From NCBI GenBank assembly GCA_030549495.1, contig JAUIRK010000150.1:1-64000 (forward strand): a stretch of 64,000 nt of DNA, in the 5' to 3' direction. Origin of the DNA: Nectonema munidae. Lineage: Eukaryota > Nematomorpha > Nectonematoida > Nectonematidae. Numbering within the stretch: the first letter of the stretch is position 1; each line of letters opens with the position of its first letter. This document shows, in pieces, positions 36,010 to 46,369 of the stretch. Position numbers and translations under genes: made by a program. Below the pieces are notes generated by a model. The model had not been told where the DNA came from. It made no database searches and worked only from the letters and a program-made list of their open reading frames with translations.

Positions 36010-38380
36010 TGCCTTGTCTTCAGCACCTACTTTTTTCAACAAAGTGAATTTCGAAGAATTTTTCAATTCCACTTTTTTATGTTAAAATAAAGATTAAAAT
36101 TGTAAATTGTAATTCTTTCTATCGAGTAAGTAGGCCATTCAATAATATAGCCTAACTCTTGTAGTTTCAGTGTTTGTCATGACCCATATTCATAAGAATT
36201 CTCACGGACACTTTTTTGATATATAGAACGTATGGTATCCATCTCAAAATATAGGCAGTGTAGTAGCATGCAGCTTTAGAAATGCATACAAGCACTGATC
36301 TTTTTTGTAGAAGTAGACCTCATGGTACGTTTCCTACAACGTTTATGTGTTTCTATGTAAGGGATGACTCCATACAGCAGAGCATTGGGCCCCCCCCCCC
36401 CCCCCCAGTGAAAATTTTCTACTTCGCACCCTGAACTAATGAAGTTCCCATATAAACCCATTCTTTGAGGTTCCCATATAAACTTTAAATGAAATTTTCA
36501 TTCTTTCAGTTTGTTTTTTTCTAAGCCAAAACTTTTTTTCATTTTTCCTAAAAAATTTAATATCTCTAAAATTTTCACTCAGTTTAACTTCGATAAATAA
36601 GTCTATAATTTATTTTAACTCACCTCCCTATCGTGCTTTATACTTCTTCTGTTTTTTAATGCAGAGCATTAGAATTAGCCCCCCTCCCCTTTTTCGCGCT
36701 TGTTAAGGGACGTCATATATACATGATCCCTTCAAAATATAGTAAATACTTAAAGTTATGAAACATACAAAAAATCGTTACAATATTAAATAAATAGAAA
36801 AAGTAAAGTTATGTTTTTAAATTCTAGACATGAAAATAAAGCTATTAGTTAAATAATTCCCATTCTCTTCTGAATTAAATTTTATAAAATGATAGGTTTT
36901 CGCCAATAAAAAACCTTAAAAAATATTAATTTTAGTATGTTGTTGATTGATTTTAGAAAAATTAGTGTTCTAACAATATTTCATTTGGATGATTTTTTAA
37001 TTATATGAAAAATTTTTGTTCATTATGAAATTTTCAAGCAGAAATTGTGACTGTGCGTTTAAGACAGGGCATGAAAATAGCTTATTTTTTTTATATCCTT
37101 TGTTAAGTACAATTCATTACAAAGTCCTTCTATAGATTTCATTTTGTTGTATTTAATTCAAAAAGAATATTCTATTTTTTGAAACTCTTTAGCATTTTAA
37201 CCTAATAAAAATTAAAAATTTCAGTCAATTTAGTTACCTAAAGGGCCTTTACCTCAGGTGCAATAATTGTGAGTTATGTCAACTGCATAGAAGAAACAAA
37301 AAAATATATAAAGAAAGTGAAAAAATATTTTTAATCTTTAATCGATGTCATTTTTGACCACAATCTCACTTCAAATTAAAAAGTAAAATATAACTTTACC
37401 GAAACGATTGGAATTAAAAAAGAGGCAAATTATATAAAATTTTCAATTTTATATTTTTCTTTCAAAAAGTAGATATAAGCGTTTTAGAGTCATTTTTAGC
37501 CCCATTGAAATTTGAAACTCAAAATTATAGTGTTTATATAACTACTTTTATTGAGTAAATCCAGACAAAAACACAAGACTTCTAGTTGTACATATAAAAA
37601 ATAATCAGTAAAAGTCTACGGATATTCAATAGTGGTGAGTCGTTTTAATTTATTTTCTCGAAAATATTATACATAAAAACAGAATAATACATTAAAATTA
37701 AAGTTAACTCTACTTGTCTTTAATCTTCAGGTTTTAGTGTACTTATTATATAAAACAAAGCTGTACAATTAAATATAATAGTTTTCAAAAAAATTGAGAA
37801 ATATGTCAAAAAATATTGTAAAATCATTTTAGCATAAACACGCTTTTTTTATTTGTGAATAATCTAACATTTTCTAGATTTGTTAAATTAAGTTATTTTA
37901 TAATAAAATTTAAATATATTTACTTGTTAAGAAATTTTTAAAGTTTTTATTTATATTTTGTTTAATTTTATTTTTTTTCTTTGAAACCATCCAACCAAAA
38001 ATAAAAAAATTTGCTATTTTTTCGCATAGACATTTCAATCCTTATCGAGGTAACAAAAATGGTTCACAATTATAAAATTCTTGTATTCTTATCATCAGAA
38101 TGAGGTCTTTGACATAACTTTATAGATTAAGTTGATATTTTTCTGAATAAGAAACTCGAGATTTATATGTATGTCAAGTTTCATGTTCATATCTTTTTTT
38201 ATTAGGTGGCAATTTAACTTTGTTTCTGTCAGCTTAATTTGTCACGAACCGATTTTTATCTTACCTGAAACAAATTTGACTTTTATTATTATAAATCTTC
38301 TTTTGTTTTTATTTTTTAGCTATATTTATTTCGCTTTTATACATTTAGTAAAGATTTACACTTGAACCTTTTAGAATCCT
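36010..38380. other. AT-rich non-coding
   Basis: No gene recognised. It contains a long C run at 36390-36408 and a second C-rich patch near 36675, of the type seen inside the hAT MITEs of this window. Confidence 0.5.
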
Positions 38381-38386
38381 ACGTTC

Positions 38387-38402
38387 CACACGTGGAACAA
38401 GG
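38387..38402. repeat. piggyBac-associated palindrome
   Basis: GTTCCACACGTGGAAC is a perfect 16-base palindrome about 530 bases before the transposase at 38932. A similar sequence (CGTCCCACATGTGGTACG) lies near 9885 beside the first piggyBac, so it may be a subterminal site of this transposon group. Confidence 0.4.
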
Positions 38403-38931
38403 AATTAAACCGTATTTTAATTTTTATGAAGTAATTTTTTTTGTAAAATATTTATAAACTTTAATAAATGTATATTTAACTTAATTTTTTTGTAAAAAAT
38501 TTAATTTTAATTTAGAAAAAATTATGTAATTTAAATTTTTTCCATCTAAAAAAGTATTTAATAATATTTTTTTAAATGAAAGATAATTAATTTTTTATAG
38601 AAAAAAATCAGTTATATCATCTAGTTAAAAAAAATTTTGGTACCTATACTTAAAATTATTTAGAATTTTTTTTATTATCCACTTGTAGAACTTTGGTGTT
38701 TAGACTGTAGTTTATATTATATATATTGCTTCTTCAGCATATAAAATGCATATGAACTTTGCCAACATATAGCATTTGAACACTTTTTGATAAACTTCCA
38801 CATATCACATCTGCCATAAATTCGTTTTTGTTCTACATTATTCAATCTCACGATATTATTTTTTCTTTTCTGTTTCTGATTAATTTTTCCCTACACTATG
38901 TCTCAAAAAAGACATTTTCTTTTCCTAAAAG

Positions 38932-39960
38932 ATGCTTTGCAGTTTGCTTGGGAATGTTTGTTTGTTACCTTCTAAAGATGGATATGTTAGAGATGAAGAA
39001 GATGTAAACGAAATTTTTTTTAAATTTGAAGTAGAAGTTTTTTTTGATGATATTGATGAAAAAGCTGAAAATGTTAAAATTAGGGGATGGGAAATTAATG
39101 AAAATTTAAAAATCTTTCTTCATAATACACCTGATTTACTATTGAAAACTCATCCAGTATTTCTTTCTTTAGAACCACTTGATATTTCTAAAATGTTTTT
39201 TACTGAAAAATATGCTCAGCAAATCGTAGATTTTACTATTCAGTATGCTCATCTAGGAAATGAAATAAGTTTTATAAAATGTGAAAAAGGAAGTTTTGTT
39301 TTTAAGTTCAATTGTGAAATTCTGATATGCCGATGAAAGGATAACTCAATAGTGACTATAGCTTCAAATTTTGAAAAAGTCTATACTTTATTCAAAACCC
39401 AAAGATGTATTGCTAAAGATGAAAAGAAAAAAGAAATAGTTCAACCGAACCTTGTTAAAAGCTATAACAAATAGACATGGAAGGTGTTGATCTAATTGAT
39501 AGATTTTTATCTTCATACAGACCTGTTTTACTTAACAAAAATGGTATTCGAACTTATTTGTCAATGCATTGAATTCAGCAGGGCCGGCCTTAGGCCACTG
39601 CAACCTATGCGGCCGCAGTGGGCCCCGCGCTTCTCATTTTTCATTTTGATGATATATTGTATGATTTGGCTAAATGCAAGGTTCGCAAAGTAACGTTACT
39701 TTGATCGTCATTTTGCGTGAATGAAAAAGTAATAAAACAAATCCCTTTTCTTTTTTTCAAAATCTTTTTTCTCACTTTTAATCTTTTTTCCTAACCACAC
39801 TTGGCCCCGCGAACACTACGGTCGGCCCTGGAATTCGGCACTTGCTGCAAGTTGGAGGTTACATGATTATAAATAATATATGAATAATAAACTTACTCAT
39901 CTTGACTTTAGACACGAAATTGTAAAGAAAAACAGGCGGGCATTATTTATCAAGTGCCAC
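38932..39960 (+). pseudogene. piggyBac transposase with internal deletion, split by a MITE
   Basis: The N-terminal frame (38932-39336) gives GYVRDEEDVNEIFF and an acidic stretch, then PLDISKMFFTEKYAQQIVDF, the family's F....l...iv..T segment. It passes directly to the C-terminal part: CR(stop)KDNSIVTIASNFEKV (TGA for the usual TGG at 39335), IVQPNLVKSYNK, MEGVDLIDRFLSSYRPVLLN. The middle of the protein, with the first two catalytic Asp, is deleted; the third (GVDLIDR) remains. A hAT MITE (39579-39830) interrupts the C-terminus, which resumes as SWRLHDYK. Confidence 0.75.
39579..39830. mobile_element. hAT MITE inside a piggyBac
   Basis: Ends CAGGGCCGGCCTTAGGCC at 39579 and GGTCGGCCCTG at 39830 share CAGGGCCG. 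The 8-bp flanks are GAATTCAG (39571-39578) and GAATTCGG (39831-39838), one mismatch. The 252-bp element has no coding. Confidence 0.85.
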
Positions 39961-40059
39961 AAAACACAAAAAAAATACTGAAAAATACACGGAACTTTTT
40001 CTTTCAAATTTTGAATAGAAAATCTTTTTATTCGTACGTAACTTCTGAATGAAAGGTAT

Positions 40060-41200
40060 CTACATCTTCTAGTTCATATAGTGAAAGTTTTGAAGATCAA
40101 CTCACAATATTATCTCTAAAGACGTTTCAGTTAGGCGCCAGTTGATTTTTTCCAATCGAGGACGTGTTAGAAAACATAATGTGTTTGCTGCTAATTCAGG
40201 TTTACCTCTTACATGGCATGGAAACTTTTTATCAATGAGCCAATGCTTCGAATAATAAAAAAGTATAGAGAAATTCAAGCGCAAAAAAACAAACCCCGTT
40301 TGGTCGTTGAGCGTTGAAAAACTTGAGGGATTTATAGCTTTACAATATGCACGCGGTTTATATGGTAATCGATATTGTCTTGACTTTCGTTGGAATGAAA
40401 ATATGGTCCAAATTTGTTTAGAAATATTATGTCCAGAAATGATTTCCAATTTATTCTTCAATCGCTGCGGTTCGATGACAAGTCTTCAAGACACGAAAAA
40501 AAACTTTTAGATAACTTCACGCACATTAGAAAATTTTTTGATTTATTTATGCAAAACTGTATCAATTTTTTTATTTTTGAATTTAGCTTGATAATGATGA
40601 ACAACTACTTCTACTGAAAAACCGATGTCCTTTTGTAGTCTATATGCAAACAAACCCGATAAGTTTGGTATAAAATTTTTGCTTCTTGTAGAAGTAGAAA
40701 GTAAATAAGATTTTGCTTTATTTAGGAGTATAAAAAAATTCTCGTTTTGGTAGGCCTCTTGCTGGAGATGTAGTCATGAAGTTGACTTCAAAAATAAAAA
40801 ACAAAGATTACAACATAACGGCAGACATTTTTTTGAGTTTTGCGTTGGTAGAAAAACTTAGTAGTTATAAAATCTTTTTTGTTGGAAGGTTAAGATCTAA
40901 CAGTAATGGAGCGACAAAATAAATGATGGGCTATGAAAAAGGTAAAAAAAATTTGAAAGTAAATTTTATTACAACGATAAACTTGGAATTTGGATGTATG
41001 TTTGTCAACTACCAATGCAAAGAAAAGAAATCTGTTTGTCTTTTGTTTTCGATGCATGACTCTCCAACGATATCAAGCGGCCAGAAAAAAAACCAACTGT
41101 AATTGATTTGTACAATCAAAATAAAATTGGAGTTGATTTGATGTTGAGAAAGTACACCACTCTTTCTGCTTCTAAAAGATGGCCACTATACGGTTCACTG
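40060..41200 (+). pseudogene. piggyBac transposase, second copy on this side
   Basis: Fragments in family order: GRVRKHNVFAANSGLP (about 40160), LEGFIALQYARGLYGN (40325), NIMSRNDFQFILQSLRFDDK (40420), RCPFVVYMQTKPDKFGIKF (about 40630), a VEKLSSYKIFFVG piece (40850), and PTVIDLYNQNKIGVDLMLRK then RWPLY (to 41200). Segments holding the first and second catalytic Asp are eroded. Frame changes are frequent. It lies directly after the previous piggyBac remnant, same strand. Confidence 0.7.
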
Positions 41201-41789
41201 TAATTTCATCGTATAGTATTTACATCGTAATGCATCACATCCTTTAATTAAGTATCTTTATCGTGTTGTAACTACATCGTTATCTTAATATCTCGAAACA
41301 ATCTAAATCAGTCAATTTGAACAAGTCTTGTGTTTACCTATTTTGAAAAGGTTTCAATGTATATTCAATAAATAAATTAATATAATTAATATATCAGATG
41401 GTGATTGTACTTCATTCCTTAAAAAATGTTACTTCCTTCTACAATATTTTATAAAATGCCCTGCTTTTCTTTTTTCTCACTTTTGATATTTTCAACTAAA
41501 AAAATTTAACAAATACTTGCGCTTTTTCATTTAGAAAGAACTTACTTATGGTAGACGCCATTTGGCATTTTCTTTATATCATATCAGAAAACTTACAACT
41601 CTCTTTTATATTGAGTATAAGTGTTAGTAAATATGGGATTTCACTAACTAAGATACCTAAGATAATGATTATGAACCAAATAACACACCATAGGTGTATA
41701 TTCCACTTACCACATAGGTAAAATACAGTTATGCTATCTGTATTATGATGATTTATTCCTTATCTTTGCAACTCATGCAAATTGTAAGG

Positions 41790-43420
41790 CTGTGTGCCTA
41801 GTGCATACAGGTTTTGGCATTGCTTATTATTAATTTTGCCTAACTTATTTTTTGTGCTTATACTCTGCGCCGCCATAAACTTCATCTACACACGAAGAAC
41901 CTCGTCTTTTAATTCCTCTTTCAGGATGAACCGATGTAGATGGTTTTGTTGTTTTAACACCAGTCATTTATTGAATACAATTATTATCAATACTAATATT
42001 CAGATCTTTGTTTAGTCCCGTTTCATCTCTGCTTTGTAGAGCTGGAAGAATCAATGGATATGCAAGGGCTCACCCTAATTCAATAGGATTCTCTTTTCTT
42101 GGCTCTATTTCATGATTCATACTATAAATAGGCAGATCTATCTAAAATATAAGAAAACAACAAGTTTCTTTTTTCCATCATCTTCTGTAATTCCCCATAT
42201 GTCAGGGTGTGATGCTAAAATTGAAACATTTTTTTCCTTTTGATTTTGTTTTTACCACATAGATAAGTATTTATTTTCCATCTTCCAGCAAAACTTATAA
42301 CTGGGATTCCTGGGATATTCTGGGATTCCCTTTTTATTCATGTTTATCGTCCCTATGACAGTGACACCTTGAGAATATAACCAGTTAACTAACTCAACAG
42401 ATGTGTAAAGTCTGACAATAGGTAAATTGTTCCAGGTATATAATAAGACCAGACCCATTTTTAGGTTTTCCTGCTTAGCACGCAGTAAAAAACGTCAGTA
42501 GGTATCTAACAGCATTGATAGATTTAAAGAAAAGACCGTATTTTGAAGGTTTTTTGTATTGAAGGAATTGAATTGGATTCCAACCCTCGAAGCATACAAT
42601 GTTTCATCAAGTGTTAAAGCATCATTAGGGAAAAACACTTTCCACAGTTTGAGTTAGTCTTCAAAAATTTATCGGAATGCTGTCCAACTATCATTGTTCA
42701 ATCTCTCATGTCGAGATTCTTTTTCATCAAATGTGAGAAAATGATTAATAAAAAAATATCGTCTTAGACTCATGACAGAAGAGAAAAATCGACTTCTTAA
42801 TTTAGACCAAAGTAGCGGAACATTTTAATGATTTTGGCCGAGGATAGCTCTTAAATAGCACAAGCCGATGTAACCGTAAAGCTTGTTGATTTCTAAAGCT
42901 TTTACCCAAGAATATTTGTTAGTATAGAGCTTTTCAATAACTTCTGTATTTTCCATATATATCTACGCGCATTAGTGAAATTAAAATTTTTTTCTTCATA
43001 TTTTTGAAAATTTTAGCGCTGAGTTTCACCTCTGCTCTTTGATTAATAACATCTGCAGCTCTTTGTCGGCCTACCGATTCAGGTGTTATTTATTGTACAC
43101 CATTTTGTTGTGATATTTCTAGTTTGTGAGTTATGAGTCAGATCTTGCTGCTCAAAGATCGGCTCATAACTCTTTGATAAAGGAATTCCTTTTCTTTCCT
43201 CATCCTCCTCATATCTTTCTTTGATACTCTCAATGTTAATTGCATCCCATGCAAGATCACTATTGTCATCATCATCAATGTTTTCTAGTTCACCCCATTC
43301 TTCCTCTGAAATTCAAACTGGGATCGCTTGAGTAGTACTTTGAACTATTTCATCATAATCATCTACTTCAGATTGTTCAAAACAAGAAAATATATTTTCT
43401 GACATCCTAAACTAAAATAA
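41790..43420 (-). pseudogene. piggyBac transposase on the minus strand
   Basis: Minus order: MSENIFSCFEQSEVDDYDEI (43408), EEEWGELENIDDDDNSDLAW (43310), LRRYFFINHFLTFDEKESRH (about 42750), LTLDETLYASRVGIQFNSF (about 42620), then LYTSVELVNWLYSQGVTVIG and IPEYPRNPSYKFCWKMENKY (42410-42270), and weak C-terminal traces to 41790. TLDET holds the first catalytic Asp. Many frame breaks and stops. It faces the two + strand copies, so it is a separate insertion. Confidence 0.65.
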
Positions 43421-44600
43421 TATAATTTAGTATTGTTAAATTGTTATTAAACCAATGCTACTCTTCATTTCACTACATCTACCCAACCATATGTTTTACT
43501 TGTCCGAATGCCTCCCTTCGATCTAAATATTTATTGTAAGAGAGAATTTTAAGCTACAATTTTGCCAAATATGTCTAAAATAAGACATGCAAATATTATC
43601 AGTGCATCTAAATAAAATTGTATATAAGAGGAGGAGCTCATGTTGTAGTGGGGTTGTATTTGAAAGAGGTTTCTGTATATATGTATATTTCATAACCTGT
43701 ACTGAACGCGGGTAGACAACTTGAGTGTCATCTTATACCTGTATATTACGATGATTCATCTCCAACCTGTGTACTACGATGGTTTCTATTCCATGTACAA
43801 ATGACTAGGGAGACAATGTTCAACTTTCTGTTCACATTTTGCTAGATGTAAGATTTGATATACCTCATTTGGGGAGACGATGCTACATAAGTTATTACCT
43901 ATATACATTATACCTGTATACTACGATGGTTCATCTCCAATCTGTCAGTTCATATTTTGCTAGATTAAAAAAAAATTAAGTGTTATTTTAAATAATATAT
44001 TTGTTGTCAAATAATAAAAATAAAATTGTGTAATCAAAGAATCGAAAATAATTTTCTATAAGTAAGGCTTGCTGCTTGCTTATAAAGCATGTATATGATG
44101 ATCGCATTATAGGATGTAATGCTCATTCGAATACATGATAATGTAAGAGAATAAAAGAGGGAATGCAGACTTTCGAGTCATTCATCATGCCAAGCTTCTC
44201 TGAAATTCCTATCAAAAATATTTTACAAACGATGTGAGAGCTATTTAATAATAATAATAATAATAATCCATCAATAAATAATCAATTTTTATCACAGTGT
44301 CTCAATGGGTCTTGTAGTATTTTTGAGCAAACACATGTTGATGATCCACCAGCTTTTTCTCTTCTCAGTGATTCTATTTCTCTTTCTGTCTCCTTCTCTG
44401 GTTTTCTCTTCCAATTTCTCTGCTAAAACTCAAGCTCTCTTCTCTCATTCAAGCTCTCCTATCTCATTCAACTCTCTAATTTGTATTTAGAGTTAAATTA
44501 AAAATAATTTTATATTATATCTCATTAGAAACTAGTTTTTAGCGGAGTATAAGTTCAATATTTTAAGAACCTTTTTCATGATACCAAAGTTGAGCTATTC
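43420..44600. other. Non-coding; includes a dispersed repeat
   Basis: Bases 43691-43900 match 63292-63449 (repeat listed separately). A short AAT microsatellite is at 44250-44270. No gene recognised; the ATG frame at 44305 has no motif. Confidence 0.5.
43691..43900. repeat. Dispersed repeat, copy 1
   Basis: CATAACCTGTACTGAACGCG, then GGTAGACAACTTG, CATTTTGCTAGATGTAAGAT and GGGGAGACGATG match the block at 63292-63449. Inside, a piece with ACCTGTATACTACGATGGTT recurs just to the right (43910-43950). Confidence 0.75.
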
Positions 44601-45620
44601 AAAATAATCAAAACTGATTTATTAGTTTATTTTGTCTCCTTTCTCTCTCATGTTAATTAATTATGTAGCAAATTTTTCAAGGCACTGATGTACCGCTTAT
44701 GTCAAACTATGAACAAATTGGTATCGATGAGGAATCGAACCCAGAGGCTTCCATGCTGAGTCCATACCAACCTGCTATGCCACCCATAGAGGCTGTACCG
44801 CAATGGTTCCCAAACTTTTTCTGATCGTTGCCCACTTTTCATACATGATCCTTGTCTATGGCCCCCACAACAATCATGGCCTGTGAATACCGTGACTGTC
44901 TACTATAGTATCTAACAATTATAATCATAAGATTAATTAAAAGGGCATTTTTCTAAAAGGTGTTTCAAGAATAAGCAAAAAAAACATTGTAACAATTAAG
45001 TGCTCTCTCTAGTTGGGAGACAATTCTACTCAGTATGAAGGGAGATGTTCCAGATTATCGACAAGCTTCATGATTCTTGGTTTTGTTTCATTAAAGCACA
45101 ACGTAGGTCATGCGTAGGTTTTATTTATGCATCGTCTAAGATTATGGCCCCACGGGGCCATGGCCCACAGTTTGGGAACCAATGCTCTAGTGGATACGTC
45201 AAATTAGTTTCCAAAAAACTTAAGTTATGCTGTAAAATTTTTAGTTTTTGTTGAAGCTCTATAACTTTTTCTGATAGACTTTTTTTCCTTAAAAGTTATT
45301 ATAAAGGGCAAATCATTGCAAAAGGTTAAAAAAGTTGTTATTTTACTTTTTGTTGATCTTTTTGTATAAACGTTCAAGTAAGAGTATCTGAAGTTATCGT
45401 TTTCATTTAACTATTTTATTTTGCTTCATAAAAAATTTATTATTACTTTTTAATATTTTTTAACTTTGTTTTTGGAAGCTGACTCGGGCAAAATTATAGT
45501 TTGACTACTTTGTGTTTGCTTGCACCAATTTAACTTTTAAACTTGTGAAAAATGAAGTAATGCAATCTTAATTTATTGTTTGATTTTTGTTCGCACAATT
45601 TTATCTTTACTTTATATATT
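44600..45620 (-). mobile_element. Dispersed repeat with tRNA-like SINE head, copy 2
   Basis: The same block as 22645-23170, in the same orientation. The tRNA-like part is at 44731-44782, with B-box GGGTTCGATTCC on the minus strand. It lacks about 49 bases present in copy 1 and is split by a hAT MITE at 44801-45184. Confidence 0.65.
44801..45184. mobile_element. hAT MITE (CAATGGTTCCCAAACT ends)
   Basis: Ends CAATGGTTCCCAAACTTTTT and, inverted, CATTGGTTCCCAAACTGTGG. The flanking 8-mers are CTGTACCG and CTCTAGTG. The unfilled copy of the host repeat reads CTGTAGGG at 22892-22899, from which both differ by two or three bases. The element is 384 bp with no coding. Confidence 0.8.
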
Positions 45621-45953
45621 TAATTTGAGAGTCTAACTAACTTACATTTATTTTTATACACTAACAAGAATGAAAAAATTCTAATAACAAATTTTCTAAC
45701 TTTAGTTCTGTTTTAACTTTTTTAATAGAAATTACCTCACAAAAGTTATGTAATTTGGATGTGTTTTTTATTATTATTTATTTCTCTTAATAAAACATTT
45801 TTTCATTTTTTAGGAAGAAGAAATGAAACAACTGAAAACTAATGAATGATTTTTTTCATTCAATAAAATTTCCAATTTTTTTATTGTTAATTGATATCTT
45901 TACCCCTTTTCTACACATAATTTTCGAGATGGCGCGCATCTAAAAGAAGGAGC

Positions 45954-45963
45954 TATATATAAG
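45954..45963 (+). promoter_or_regulatory. Possible TATA box of PEMT
   Basis: TATATATAAG lies about 320 bases upstream of the PEMT ATG, just after a patch richer in G and C (GATGGCGCGC). It is in the right place for a core promoter, but TATA-like strings are common in this AT-rich DNA. Confidence 0.3.
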
Positions 45964-46278
45964 TCCTCGTTCATTGTTGACGTTAAGCTTAATGGGGCGG
46001 GAGCTTAATTAAGAATAAAATAGAATAGATAAGAGAGGAGTAGGAATTCAGAAAAATTTGTCGTCCTTTTTGGAAGACGCTTGAAAGCCCAGTTTTAAAA
46101 AATTCACAACACCGTTTTAATTTAACTTATTCTCCTACCTTAAGCTTCGCCTTGGATTTGCTTATAAAGTCTTCCGGGTTTTTTATCTTTGGATCTTTTG
46201 TTTCTGATTTTTCAACTTTTTTTCTAGATTTCATTTTTGCTCATTTGGTTCTTCTTCATCATCATCGTCATCATAATC

Positions 46279-46368
46279 ATGGTTTTTACGGATTTGAAAA
46301 CAATCGTCGATTCCAACTTTGTCACGTCCATTCTTTTAATCATGTTCTGTCCTCTTTACTGGAATATT
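46279..46368 (+). CDS. PEMT: PEMT, first recognised exon
   Basis: ATG at 46279 (context ATCATGG) gives 30 residues, MVFTDLKTIVDSNFVTSILL then IMFCPLYWNI. These match the start of phosphatidylethanolamine N-methyltransferase, where vertebrate proteins have YVDPSFVAAVITITFNPLYWN. The enzyme is an ER membrane protein that makes phosphatidylcholine by three methylations of phosphatidylethanolamine using AdoMet. This segment is the first membrane helix. The donor is ATT/GTATAT in phase 0 at 46368. An alternative acceptor (TTTTTTTCTAG at 46216-46226) would add an upstream hydrophobic stretch LLIWFFFIIIVIII in the same frame, so the true start is open. Confidence 0.8.
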
Positions 46369-46369
46369 G

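Noticed and set aside
36390-36408. Long C run considered as a regulatory or recombination signal
   Set aside because: Similar runs are part of hAT and piggyBac-like elements across the window; no independent function visible.
41794-42015. + strand frame of 73 residues
   Set aside because: Antisense to the minus-strand piggyBac relic.
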